DNA from: Fratercula arctica
Lineage: Eukaryota; Chordata; Aves; Charadriiformes; Alcidae
Direction: 5' to 3'
Length of the DNA: 64,000 bases
Assembly: GCA_947846985.1 (NCBI GenBank)
Contig: CANTUZ010000011.1
Coordinates: 12,884,096-12,948,095 of the forward strand
Shown: positions 1-11,192 of the stretch, in pieces
Position numbering within the stretch: position 1 is the stretch's first letter
Layout of the letters: the number at the start of each line of letters is the position of its first letter
The notes under the pieces: model-generated
What the model saw: the letters and a program-made list of their open reading frames with translations, nothing else
What the model was told of the DNA's origin: nothing
The model's database searches: none
Position numbers and translations under genes: made by a program

Positions 1-440
1 CACTGCAAGTCTCTTAACTGTATTTTTGCAGCAAAGCTTGTATAGCCGGTGACAAGGTTTTCCGTGACATTATGATTGGCTGACCATGTAGGATGCAAAT
101 TGGCACACAGATAAGCAGCCCTAATTACTACTTACCTTGTAAATGTCATATTTTGTCAAACGGGAGGTAAAATGTATCATCCTCGCTAAGCTAGAGGAAT
201 ACTGTGAGGTGTTAGCACAGAGATTTTAATGCTCAACTAATTAAAATAAGTCATCTCTCACACTCCCGAGGGATTTGATTACTTTTTTTATGAAGGCTGG
301 AGGTATCACATCATTTTCAGATGATGTAATTAACCTGACCTATTTGGTGGCTCCATATTAATGTTTCTTTGTGATGGATTTACAATAAAACTTCATTATT
401 AAAGACTTCAGAACAAGATTTATTATGATCTTGTTTCTTT
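1..440. promoter_or_regulatory. Candidate conserved non-coding element with homeodomain/POU motifs
   Basis: The block contains the octamer ATGCAAAT at 93-100 and TAATTA cores at 122-127, 238-243 and 327-332. Homeodomain proteins commonly bind TAATTA, and POU factors bind the octamer. The density of such sites is higher than expected by chance in 440 bp, even of AT-rich DNA. No repeat family is recognisable. The regulatory role is an inference from motif density, and no conservation data were available. Confidence 0.3.
412..435. repeat. Short perfect inverted repeat (8-bp arms, 8-nt loop)
   Basis: AACAAGAT at 412-419 is followed by an 8-base spacer and its exact reverse complement ATCTTGTT at 428-435. 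It sits at the right edge of the motif-rich block. It may be only a chance hairpin in AT-rich DNA. Confidence 0.6.
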
Positions 441-2642
441 CCATTCATTATTTCATTCTTCTCATTTGGAAGTGAGTCAGGACCCCTGGGCGCTTTTCTT
501 GTGCCTCCTGGTAGTCTGCGCACTGCTCTGGAGAAGACTTATGAGTTTGACCTCCCTGTTTCGCAATTTACTGCATTGCAAAGTGGGTGCAGAGATAAAC
601 CACTTAAGAGTTTCTCCATGTGCATGTAGAAGCACAAAGACCCAGAGATGAGACGGGCTAGCAAAAGGCAGTGAGTTTTTCAGCTGGTATATATTGTTAT
701 TCATGGTCATCTTTCTTCTTACAGTTCCAATCCCAAATCCACTGTGTTGTGCAACAACTCCCACTGACTGCAGTCAGCCTTAGTTCATTTGAAAAATTTC
801 AAAGGCACCACATACAATTGGGCACCCAGCCACCATTGAGGGCAGGGAGAGATCATTCATTAATCCCCATTTGTATCTTAAATAAAAAAAAACTATAAAA
901 TCCCTGAGCTGAGCATTTCTTTCAGCAGCAAGGGGTTTTTTTTTTTTTGGTCTACAATAGGTTTAGAGAGAATTCTGTATCAGAATCAGAGAATAGCATT
1001 CAAACTTTTTTTTTTTTTTCCTAGAACAAACTGTTACAGAGGAAACTGCAGACAGATTTCTATACCTGTCTTAACTTCAAAGGCTAGAAATCAGCCCAAA
1101 CCCCACTGCATACTTTGTTTCATTGATTGCCAAGGGCAGAACATTTTTAATGTATTGGTATTAAATAAACAGATGTGAAACTAACCAGAGATTTTAATTT
1201 CTGTTGAGATAATTATGAAAGTTTATTGACCCATGGGCGATACTGATGGAGTTACTATTACACATCAATAACCGTGGTCAGGCCTTTTGCAGGACACTGA
1301 GAAACATACTCAATATTTTGATGCCTCAATTGGAGCTGAGTCTTCCTAAAGAGGTGCAACAGCAAATTTGCTTTCTTTGGTCCCCTGGGAGCCTGTCTTT
1401 AGATACAGGATTACCCACTGCTTTCCACCAGCACAGTCCAGCTATCAGGACAAAGCCCTGAATATTTCAGATGGTGCCAAGTACCAAACTCCATTCTCTC
1501 CATAGCCTGAGCACATGGAGGAGAGATACTAGACAAGGCAACATGCAACACAAATTTAATGAGCAGAAAGTGTTCTCCGCAGTGTCTGGCTAGATCGTTC
1601 CTGGCATCAGAATACCGCTCCTACAGTAGACAAAGCTATTTTCCCAGAGCAGAGCTGTCCCTCTGTGTATGCCTGTGGAATAAGAACTCTCTCTGTCACT
1701 GGACACAGAAGATTTATTTAAGAGATGAGGTGGCCCTGAAACACCATCCCTGCAGTAATTAATTGGCTACTGCTGTAAAGTGCAGTAGCAACGTTTTGAG
1801 AGACATTATCTGCTGTCCTGCTTGAATTAAGAATTCATAAGGGCACAAATCATTCCACAGGCTTTGTTTTGCTTTAAGTTATACTGTATACAAATTATCT
1901 GAGAAGAGAAGCTGATTAATGACATAGAAAGAGAGAACCCAGAAAACAATACATCTCTTCTCTATCTAATCTCTTCTACCTTCCAGTCTGCCTGCCTGCC
2001 TGCCGGACAGTGCAGTGGAGAGCAAACCAAATACTCAAACTCCTGCCGCAGGCCCCTTTTCTGTTTCTCTGTGTCTCACTGGGGTTATGATAAATACATA
2101 CTTCTGTAAAAAGCCTTCAGTTCTGAGGCCAGAGGAAAGCAACTGTCATCCTCAGCATCATCTCTATTGTGTTCAGTACTTGCATCACGGCAGGAGGCTG
2201 CTTTACCATGTCTTAATCACCTTCCATTTGCACCAGGTATTCATAGGATTTTTGAATAGCAAGATGGATGCTTTTAGCTTGTCTTTATCCTGCAATCCAT
2301 TAGATAACTAGGTTTTTACTTCCCCCCCTCCATTAAGATTTCAGATCCTATCTCAGCTTTCAAAGCATGATGGTAGTGGTTGGCATGAGCTGCAGCAATG
2401 GATGGGGCAGAATTAGCAGACATGCATTTGACAGATGTGCTAGATTCTTCATTTAAGTCTTCACAAGACTGTTTAAGTCTTCCCACCTTGGTTAGATTGG
2501 GATGTGATCTGCCTCTCCCAGACAGGTCAAGCACAGCTTAATATAAATGTCAACTGCACCTTTCCAAATCCCTCATGGCTCCTTCCGTCATGGCCCCAGA
2601 GGGAGGCAACATGAATAGTTGTGCCCAGAGGCTTATACAAGC

Positions 2643-3325
2643 ATAGAATCATAGAATTGTTTTGGTTGGAAGAGACCTTTAAGATCATCAAGTCCAACTG
2701 TTAACCCAGCACTGCTGAACTCACCACTAGCCCATGTCCCTCAGCACCACATCTGCCCGGCTTTTAAATCCCTCCAGGGATGGCGACTCAACCACTTCCC
2801 TGGGCAGCCTGTTCCAATGCTTAATAACCCTTTCAGTGAAGAAATTTCTCCTAATTTCCAACCTAAACCTCCCCTGGCGCAACTTGAGGCCATTCCCTCT
2901 TGTCCTGTCTCCTGTTCCCTGGGAGAAGAGACTGACCCCCCCCTGGCTACACCCTCCTTTCAGGGAGCTGTGGAGAGCGAGAAGGTCTCCCCTCAGCCCC
3001 CTTTTCTCCAGCCTGAACACCCCCAGCTCCCTCAGCTGCTCCTCACAAGACTTGTGCTCCAGACCCCTCACTAGCTCCGTTGCCCTTCTCCGGGCACGCT
3101 CCAGCCCCTCAGTGTCTTTCTTGCAGTGAGGGGCCCAAAACTGGACACAGCCCTTGAGGTGAGGCCTCACCAGTGCTGACTACAGGGGGACCATCACTGC
3201 CCCAGTCCTGCTGGCCACACTACTGCTGATATGGGCCAAGATGCTGTTGGCCTTCTTGGCCACCTGGGCACACTGCTGCATATGCTCAAAATGCAGCCTA
3301 AGGACCTTTTTGATGCATATCCTTG
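2643..3325 (-). mobile_element. CR1 LINE, 5'-truncated (ORF2 C-terminus plus 3' UTR)
   Basis: CR1 is a non-LTR retrotransposon that moves by target-primed reverse transcription and normally leaves 5'-truncated copies. The left edge is the reverse complement of an ATTCTATG-type octamer tail, so the element lies on the minus strand. Minus-strand frame 2727-3170 (147 codons) encodes the C-terminal part of ORF2, with the family motifs [41 protein letters not shown] and [19 protein letters not shown]. The reading continues upstream in another frame at 3180-3395, so there is at least one frameshift. The 3' end carries the 'TTGATGATCTTAAAGGTC' variant, which is shared with the copy at 18.5 kb but not with the others. 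The 5' boundary near 3325 is approximate. It is a dead copy. Confidence 0.95.
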
Positions 3326-3849
3326 CCTTTAAAAGACGATGTATAGAGGCTGTGTCACTTGGAGCTGCTTGGCTATAGCCTTTCTTTGGCTGCAACTATG
3401 GGTGGCTATCACTTGTACCATCGAATTCACACTCTGGACCGACTGCAGACCCTCTGCAAATTGGTAGTGTGGATCTCAGGCCATCTGGTAATCCCAAGGC
3501 TAGTGGATGAGGGTTGTTACAAAGTCTGTTTTTGTGGCCACTCTTGCCTAAGCTGTTGGTACAATGTCCACCAAGCGCCAGTGAAACCCTTGGGGCTCGT
3601 TTTTTCCTGGACCAGCCCTGAACCACCATAAAGTTGCTATGCCGGTGCCCCTTGCCAGCTAGCAAGGACACAGTGCCAGTTGTGAATGTATAAATAAAAG
3701 GCAGGGTGACAGGAAAGTGTGCCTGCAAGAGCTGCTGCAGCTGCCTCTGCCCTGGGCATGGCCTGAAGGCTCAGACCAGCAGAGCAGTAACTGTTTTAAA
3801 CAGAGGGATGCACCAAAGCATCCCTAGAGTGAGCAGAACCATCCTGGAA
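3326..3849. other. Unique DNA between two CR1 copies
   Basis: No gene is recognised. A well-formed TATA-like motif, TATAAATA followed by AAAGGC, lies at 3689-3696 on the plus strand. No start site, ORF or LTR boundary supports a promoter call. Confidence 0.5.
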
Positions 3850-4516
3850 TGATCACAGAATCGTAGGGGTTGGAAGGAACCTCTGGAAGGAGACCTCCAG
3901 GGACCCTGCCAAAGCAGGGCCACCTGGAACAGGTTGGACAGGAACACGTGCAGGCAGGTTTTGAATATCTCCAGAGAAGGAAACTCCACCACCTCTCTGG
4001 GCAGCCTGTGCCAGGGCTCTGCCACCCTCAAAGGAAAGAAGTTTTTCCTCTTCTTCAGACAGAACTTCCAGTTTGTGCCCGTTGCCCCTTGTCCTGTCCC
4101 TGGGCACCACTGAAGAGAGTCTGGCCCCATCCTCTTGACACCCACCCTGTAGATATTGATCAGCATTGATGAGATCCCCTCTCAGTCTGCTGTTCCCCAG
4201 GCTGAACAGCCCCAGGTGTCTCAGCCTTTCCTCATCAGAGAGATGCTCCAGTCCCCTCATCATCTCTGTAGCCCTCTATTGGACTCTCTCCAGTAGTTCC
4301 TTGTCTGTTTTGAACTGGGGAGCCCAGAACTGGACACAGTGCTCCAGCTGTGGCATCATCAGGAAAGAGTAGAGGGGGTCAACCTGCTGGCCATGCTCTT
4401 TCTAATGCCCCCCAGGATGCCATTGGCCTTCTTGGCCACAAGGGCACATTGCTGGCTCATGGCCAACTTGTTGTTGACCAGGATTCTCAGGTCCGTCTCC
4501 CATTAGCAGAGCTGCT
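3850..4516 (-). mobile_element. CR1 LINE, 5'-truncated
   Basis: The left edge is an inverted CR1 tail (CACAGAATC) followed by the inverted 3' UTR with its 'TTGGAAGGAACCTCTGGA' stretch. The minus-strand frames at 3853-4263 and 3771-4166 carry ORF2 C-terminal motifs ([43 protein letters not shown]) split between two frames, so the ORF is frameshifted near 4050-4100. The 'NADQYLQGG' signature groups it with the 11.2 kb copy and separates it from the 'SKYLKGG' copies at 45.8 and 61.3 kb. The right (5') boundary is blurred between about 4505 and 4520. Confidence 0.95.
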
Positions 4517-5195
4517 AATGATCTCAGAGGCCTTTGACACGGTCAGTGGGAACAGAAAGTTATAATCTGTCATCTATAACCTGTTCCACAGCATCCTTCA
4601 GCTTTGCAGGGAAGACGGGCAATGCACCGGCAATAGGGATAAGTACCACTGAGTCAGGGCTTGGACTCTGCCCAAGGGCTGAGGAGGAGACGTGTAATGC
4701 CACTGCTGGTGTTGGCTCTAGACAGAGCACTGGGGTGGAAATGGCTGGACATTTCATGGTGAATAACATAATTCTGTCAAAGTTGTGGTGTTTTTTTCCC
4801 CTACAGGAATTAATTTCAATAAATGTCTTTTCCTTTGTTTGTTTGTTTACTAAAGAAGCTTCTCAAGCATGGGAACAAAAAGTTTTGACTGATAAGTTTT
4901 TTGCAAGTTTTTATTAATTTTAGTTTTAGACTGACATAAGTATATGTTTTTACGTCCCAAAACCAGAACATATTTGAGTGGAAAAAAATATGTGAGGGAA
5001 ATTTCAAAATGTTTTTTTATTTTTTATTGCAAACTGGAATTGAATAAAATTTCAGAATGGTGGAATAACCTTTTAAATGGTAATCACGGAGCCCTCCCCA
5101 TTCCTGCAGTAGCTGTCACCCTTCATTTAGCACAGGCAGCAGGGGAAATAAATACATCCACAAGCAGTCAAGCCCACGGTTTACTAGGTTCCTCA
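4517..5195. other. Unique AT-rich DNA
   Basis: No gene or repeat family is recognised. A short (TTTG)n run lies near 4838-4852. The 4780-5060 part is strongly AT-rich. The longest plus-strand frame (4534-4917) has no domain and includes the low-complexity run. Confidence 0.55.
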
Positions 5196-5305
5196 GCCTT
5201 CTGGGGTGTTTAAATCCAGGCTAAACAGATGTGTCAGGATTGACACAGGGAGGGTCAGTACCTCCTTGTGTGGGGTGAACTAGGTGACCCCTTGAGAGCC
5301 ACTCT
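5196..5305 (+). mobile_element. Ancient CR1-type LINE relic (3' portion)
   Basis: The order of blocks matches the 3' end of the old amniote CR1 type familiar from turtles and crocodilians. These are a 'TTTAAATCCAGGCTAAACA' block, 'TGTCAGGATTGACACAGGG', a pyrimidine-rich middle, then 'GGTGAACTAGGTGACCCCTTGAGAG', corresponding to the usual 'ggactagatgacctcttgaggtcc'. It has no recognisable octamer tail and is heavily diverged. The match is from memory of the family rather than from an alignment. Confidence 0.6.
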
Positions 5306-6641
5306 GTTTTTCTCTGAGGCATCACCGATGACTGAACCTGTTGCAGTACAGGCCACGGAGGTAAGATCACTGGTTACCGTGACATCAGCTTCCTGATGGT
5401 CCTGCTCACCATGACCCAGCCTGGCCTGGTTTATCTGGTGAGGATCAGCAGGATCACAGAGCACAGTGTGCTCTGGCTGCAGAATGATCTATGGAGCATC
5501 AACTTAAGTTAAATTAAGCTCACAAAATGAGCTTTTCAGTGGGAATAGAGCAGAGCTGCGGGGACTGGAATGAGACCAGACCAAAAGTGTCAAGGGACAA
5601 GGCAGGCTGAACCAGAGCTTATTTGCGGAACTTAAAATGAAATCACAACATACCTCTTTCCTAAGCTGCCACAGGGATCCAAGCTGGAGCCTCTGACCCA
5701 GAAAGTACAAATACAATTTGCCACCATTCCAGGTACCTGGAGAGAGCAGAATTGGGGATATCAGTATGCAGTAAGAAATCAAAGCAATAAATCTGCTAAC
5801 AAATGAGAACTGCAAGAATAATTGATTCTGAAAGAGGAACACAGCAAACAAAGCTCCACAAATTTATTTCTACAGAACATCCTTACTTCCAAAAAAGACC
5901 ATTTGGAGACTCATGAAAAAAAAATGGAGGGGAGAAGGGGAAGGTGGCCCTCAACCAAGACACAGATTTCATATCTGTAGATGAAAAAGCAAAAACGTAC
6001 CTGAGATTTGGAGAGGCTATGCTAGTATGGTCAGAAATACTGTGATAACACGGGAGAACAAGTCAATGGCTACGTAAAGATCTCAAAACCTCAAAAACTT
6101 ACCAAAAGGGAAACTGAGGCTCTGCACAGCCTGCCTGCCCTCAGACCTTGCGGGACTCTGCCTACCCCCAGACTTTGCAGTGACCATAGAAATACACATT
6201 ATTCTTTAGGCTTTTTTGGAAATGAATATAATTAAAAATAAGAAACCTGCATCATCTCGGATCTAATGGGGAAAGAGCAGATGATATTCTTCATATGGGG
6301 TAGCTGAAGTAACTGCAGAAAAGGATAATCAAAATAATCTTTGCAGTTCAGAGGCAGTAACTGAAAGACCACAGGGGAAGCCAAAGTCAGATATTAGCTC
6401 TCTGATTTAAAATTAAAACAATTGATCAATTGTCCTTGCTGGAATTAATAGCAAAACAAATAAGCCTGCAATATAAACCTGAAATTCATTCTCTAGATCT
6501 GGCCAAATCCAAATGTATGGGGTCTCTCAGGACTCTTGTGGGTATTTATTACAGTTGAATGAATTGCATTTTTTAGTACATAAAATACAGATATTGGGCA
6601 ATTGAAAAGTAAAAGTCATTCTAAAAAGATGCTTTTATGCT

Positions 6642-6686
<45 letters not shown>

Positions 6687-9522
6687 ATGTGTGAATTAGG
6701 AGTTTCCAGAGCTGCTCAAACTATATGCAGCAAACAGCATACTTGGAAATGGGCAGCAGGATCTGTAAAGAGGAGGTGAAATTTCAGTCAGCTTTTTATG
6801 CTGCAATTGAAATTAAAGCAACTGCATCTTGTCTGATCTAGGTGGGGAAAGCAGCTGCTCTCCGTGTTCAGCGTGATCAGCCACTCACTAGCTCCTGCTT
6901 CAGCCTTGGTGGCAGAAACATTGCGACTGCGTTTCTCTTCCCCAGTTGCTATGAGAGTATGTGCTCATTGGTAAGCGCAGGCAAGTTACCTCGAGCGAAG
7001 CTCCCACCAGCCTGACCTGAGAACCGTGGCGCTCAACACAGCAAATGGGGATGAGGTGGAAAACTTTGCTCATCTTTTGCAAAGGGGCAGAGAGAGGAAT
7101 AAGGGCACAGGCACCTTCATAGCTTCCTAGAAAGTGTGTGGTTAATTTGCACTTGAAAGTCCCACTCTAGATAAGGATCCTGTAGGAGCCGGTGGGAATC
7201 ACTGCAGCTCCAACATCAGCGTTGCTCTTGGCTCCCACATCCCACCCAGGTCGATGGTCATCTCCATCCGAGTAGCATGAGGCTACCCAGACTTTCAGTA
7301 CTTGATATCTCCTGTTGTTCTTTTACCTCCTGAAATGCAACAGGATCTCTAAAATGGAACAAAGTAGAATTCCTGCTTCCTGCTTTATAGTTTCATTCCC
7401 GAGCTTGGTGCTACCAGGCTGTTGTATAGCTCCTGGTCTTGGGATCCTGCCTGCATCTGTCTTGCAGGCTGAAAGCATTTTGCCATGGCCTTTGCAGGTG
7501 CCCTGCCACAATATGGGGCTCAGCATGGGAATACGGCTGACCCCATCTGTTGTTCTCATAAAACATATATAATGTACAAGGAATCCCACCAAATATGGAG
7601 CTCACTGGGGATATGGCACCAAAATGCCTTTTAAAGTGAACTGCAAAAGGGAACTTCAGGGTTAGGTTTGGGTTCAGTAAAATGAAGGGCAGCAGAGTGT
7701 ATCTGCAGAGCATTTGAATGAAGCCAGATAACAAGGAATTAATGACCCACAACTCAGGCTTATTATGGTGTCCCGCCTTTGCTATTGCTATGTGCAATTT
7801 CCCTGTTGTATTTAATCTCTTCTCGGATACCGATGCATCCTTACAGTCTGCATGTTTAAGCAGGGAGTGGTGAGCATCATGGTTCTTCCCTAGGCTGCTG
7901 GGACTGCAGGAGCTGCCTCGGAATTGGCGTTTCCCCGGCTGTGGTTGCAGAACAGGACTCCTGCGCAGTGGGAGTGGTGCGCTGGGGTGGGCTTCCCGCT
8001 CGCGGGCAGGCAATCAGCGACTCACTTTCAGTCGGAAGTCTATTGTTTTGTGTTTACCAACGTGCTTCGTTCCAAATTCAGGGTTTTTTCTTTAAATGAC
8101 AATTGAAAGATGTTTCATAATGAGTTAGTTCAGAATGAAAATATAAATGATTTCCCTTGAAAGATGTCAAAATGAAACATTTCATCTGGAGTGAAGGGAA
8201 TTGCTTGTTTGCTTTTCCTTTCCTTAAACAGATAGTTCAGCAAAACTAAGATGAGTTAATAAAATGTTTCTGATTCTGACATTTTTTTGCAAAAATAATC
8301 AAGGACTTGCAAAATGCTGCAAATATCCAGGACCCTGCCAGCTCCACTGCATTTAACAAAGGTACTTCCCAAGGCTTTTTAAATCCCAAACACATTTCCC
8401 CCCTTCTCCTCAACTCTGTAACTGCAGTTCCTTTGCTGCCTCTCAGAGCTCCTTCCTGGTGACTTGGTGGCCCAGCTTGCATGGGTGCACACACAGGACA
8501 AGAGTGCCCTTTCATTTTGAGCTCTATCCACCCGCACTTCAGCAGAGAATTATGAGATACATCAGGTGGAGGAGGCATTGGTGGTTGGTGGTTCCCCTGA
8601 CCAACTCTGAATTTCCCTGGCAGAGGGAAGGGGATTGTTCTCATAGTAGTACAAATCAGCAGTATCTCCTTAGCAGTTGATGGTTCTGCACTTGTGTAGT
8701 CTTTAAAGTCAGTGAGACTGGAAACAATTCCAGGGAGTCATTTTTGAAAAGCTATTTCTCCTTCTTTATATTGTTTCATTATCTGCAAGAGGGAGGAAAT
8801 TAAGTGCAAGAGCAGTTATAAAATGCTGGTGAAGAATCAAATATGTTAAGGGAACTCTGGTCATGCGGTATCTCACCTTGCCCATGTTACGAAGTGGAAG
8901 CCAGCTGCCAGTGCCGTCAGGCTGGGAACAGGCACCGACACGATGTTACCAAGATGCTCAATCCACCAGTCCAGGTGAAGCCCCTCACTCTGCTCCCCAC
9001 CTGCTCCTCCTCCCCACAGAGGAGAGACTTGGCTGTCACAGCACAGAGGAACCAGGAGGGGTGGTGTGATGCTTTGCCCCAGCTGTGGAGATGGAGTGCA
9101 GGGTTTCCCAACAGGTACCCTGGGCAGAATCAATCACAACAGTTGCATTCATTACTATCTTTTTTCTCACTTCCTGATTGTCCTTTTTGGCACCCTTGTA
9201 CCTCTGTACCTCCACCCCAGCCTCCTCCCAAATAAAAAAACTTACCCCAGTTACTATTTCCCCATTTGTAGCAGTTCTGCTACATATGCGCTGAAATCTG
9301 GTACTTCTGATACTGGTACCTAGGTAGTTTTGGCTTGTATACTGTGCCAATGTGGTTATGCAGCTGCTGTTGGCCTTGCATAGCTGTGCAAAGCTCCCCA
9401 GGACTCTCCTCAGGTTACCTGTGAAGTCTGACCATTTCTCAATCATTCCCCCTTAACCATCCATGAAATCCAACCATACTTCAGAGGCCTATCTGTAAAT
9501 TTTGTCATGCCTCACACAGTAT
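5306..9522. other. Unique non-coding DNA
   Basis: No exon is recognised. A minus-strand frame of 200 codons (7411-8013) is open but has no domain, no repeat match and ordinary composition, so I treat it as chance. Local features are the 39-T tract (6644-6682), a possible MIR-like core near 6105-6140 ('GGGAAACTGAGGCTCTG'), and an 11-bp direct repeat TTGAAAGATGT at 8103-8113 and 8157-8167. A small ATGAAA-CA-TTTCAT inverted repeat lies at 8172-8185. Confidence 0.55.
6644..6682. repeat. Poly-T tract, 39 bases
   Basis: An uninterrupted run of 39 T lies between ...GCTTC and AATAATG... It is by far the longest homopolymer in the window. CR1 does not leave poly-A tails, so this is not a CR1 end. It could be an expanded mononucleotide microsatellite or, on the minus strand, the A-tail of a retrocopy whose body I cannot recognise. 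Its exact length may be unreliable in an assembly. Confidence 0.9.
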
Positions 9523-9798
9523 TCAGTTTTAAACTGGAAGAGAGGAGATTTACATTAGATATTAGGAAGAAATTCTTTGCTGTGAGGGTGGTGAGCCCCT
9601 GGCCCAGGCTGCCCAGAGAAACTGTGGCTGCCCCATCCCTGGAGGTGTTCAAGGCCAGGTTGGACGGGGCTTTGGGCAACCTGGTCTGGTGGGAGGTGTC
9701 CCTGCCCAGGGCAGGGGGGTGGCACTGGGTGGGCTTTAAAGTCCCTTCCAACCCAAACCATTCTATGATTCTATGCTTCCATGATTCTATGATTCCAT
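9523..9798 (+). mobile_element. CR1 LINE, short 5'-truncated copy
   Basis: The copy begins in the 'AGTTTTAAACTGGAAGAG' part of ORF2. It continues through the frame coding RRFTLDIRKKFFAVRVVSPW and RLPRETVAAPSLEVFKARLD, and ends with the 'GGGCTTTAAAGTCCCTTCC' 3' UTR and a degenerate octamer tail (ATTCTATG, CTTCCATG, ATTCTATG). It belongs to the same subfamily as the copies at 22.6, 24.0 and 36.3 kb. The plus-strand frame at 9507-9860 covers it without a stop. Confidence 0.95.
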
Positions 9799-11192
9799 CA
9801 CATCCAGCCATTTCTCATGCGATGTCCACCTGTTTTCCAAGTCCCATTTGGTTAGTGTAACTGCAGCCTCAGTCAGCAGCCCAGGCTTCTGCCTGCAGCC
9901 CTAGCATCTTCTCCTTGAAATGGTGTAATGGAGGGACAACCATCTCGGCAACCATGCAGGACGCAAAGGCTTCCTGGCAGATACCCATAAGAAGAGCATG
10001 AAGAAAAACTCTCTGGTGGCAGTAGAAAGCAGTTTAGCATCTTCCTGTGTTGGCGATCGATCACACTTAGACTACAGTATTTAATAGCTAGTTGTAGACC
10101 AGGGGAACCTCCTTCTAAAAAGGACACATTGCAAAACCTTGTGAGATATGTTGTAATCTGGGACCTTTGGGATCCCTGGGTCTTCAGGCAAGGTTAATAG
10201 GATGCAGTCACCTTGGGATGGAGAACTAACTGCTTTTACATTCACACTAGCCCAAGTGAAGTCAGTGAGGCTACCATGTGCTGAGACCTCTGAGAGAGGA
10301 GACCCAGGAGCAATGATTGCTGTTTCGTTCAAAGTTCACACCTAGTGCCTTAGGGAAGTAAATAAAATATTAAATCAAGTACTTCAAATCTCCCTGTGCT
10401 CCTTGCAGACACCTCAGCAGCATCATGCTGTCAGGCTGTCCTCGAGCAACCAGGGCTGGGTGAGCTGTACCAGGATCTGGCTCTTCCTGACCCTCTTCGA
10501 CTGCAGCTGGAGCTGGGCTTGATCAGCATTTCCAAGTGCTGCCTGCCAGGAGGCCAGGGGGACCACACTGACCACTGAGTCTGAAATCTGGCATTCAAAC
10601 CAGAGAAATCTCTCCTTATCATGTCTGCAACAATGCTGTAGCTTTGCTGGAGTTGGGACAGCTGTTTTGTAAGAATATCTGGTTTTGATTTAAAGGTTTC
10701 ATCTGCTGGAGACTCAACAATATCCCCAGATGATTTATTCCAGCAGTGAGTCTCCTTCGCTTGTGTACATTTGGATCATACTTGTAGAAACATGTCTGGT
10801 TTCAGGCTTCAATTGCTGGGTTCTGTGCAGCCTTTTTCTGCTTGACAAAGGCACATCCCCACTACTGACATCTCCCCTCTGTGTAGTTGTCCGCAAACTA
10901 TATGTGAGTCACAGCAGTTCTTCTGCTTTGATGAATTCAGTAACTTAGCTCTCGTTTCTCACTAGAAGCGTGTCCTCCAGATCATGGAATGCTCTCAGAG
11001 CAGGTGTCACCACTGTGCACTGGGCCAGTCTCACAGAGTACCCTGCCCATCAAAAGACTGGTGTGAACTGGGGTGTGCTGCCCAGGCCCCCATGCTGAGG
11101 AAGGAATAGAGCAGCTTAATTAAGCTTAATCAAGTGAGTGGGATATTACTGGTTTTCTTCTAACTTGTGTTGCACCTGGATCTTCTTGGTAT
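9799..11192. other. Unique non-coding DNA
   Basis: No gene or repeat family is recognised. Open frames are below 90 codons and lack recognisable domains. A perfect 14-bp palindrome at 11113-11126 is listed separately. Confidence 0.55.
11113..11126. repeat. Perfect 14-bp palindrome AGCTTAATTAAGCT
   Basis: The sequence is its own reverse complement and has a TTAATTAA core. It is followed by a partial repeat, GCTTAATCAAG. It could be a paired homeodomain site or simply chance. Confidence 0.7.

Larger units (their letters stand above)
1..2642. other. Unique non-coding DNA; regulatory-looking left end
   Basis: No gene or transposon is recognised in this stretch. Open frames here (at most 98 codons) lack recognisable domains and look like chance. 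The first 440 bp are AT-rich and hold three TAATTA sites, one octamer ATGCAAAT and an 8-bp-arm hairpin, all listed separately. Poly-T runs of about 12-14 bases occur near 940 and 1010, and a short (TGCC)4 run lies at 1988-2003. The segment could be intergenic or intronic. Confidence 0.6.

Noticed and set aside
6105..6140. MIR-like phrase GGGAAACTGAGGCTCTG
   Set aside because: Only about 17 bp match; too short to separate from chance.
6644..6682. Processed pseudogene tail
   Set aside because: No mRNA-like body or target duplication could be recognised beside the T-tract.
7411..8013. 200-codon minus-strand open frame
   Set aside because: No recognisable domain, composition like its surroundings and no supporting splice or promoter structure. 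One or more frames of this length are expected in 64 kb.
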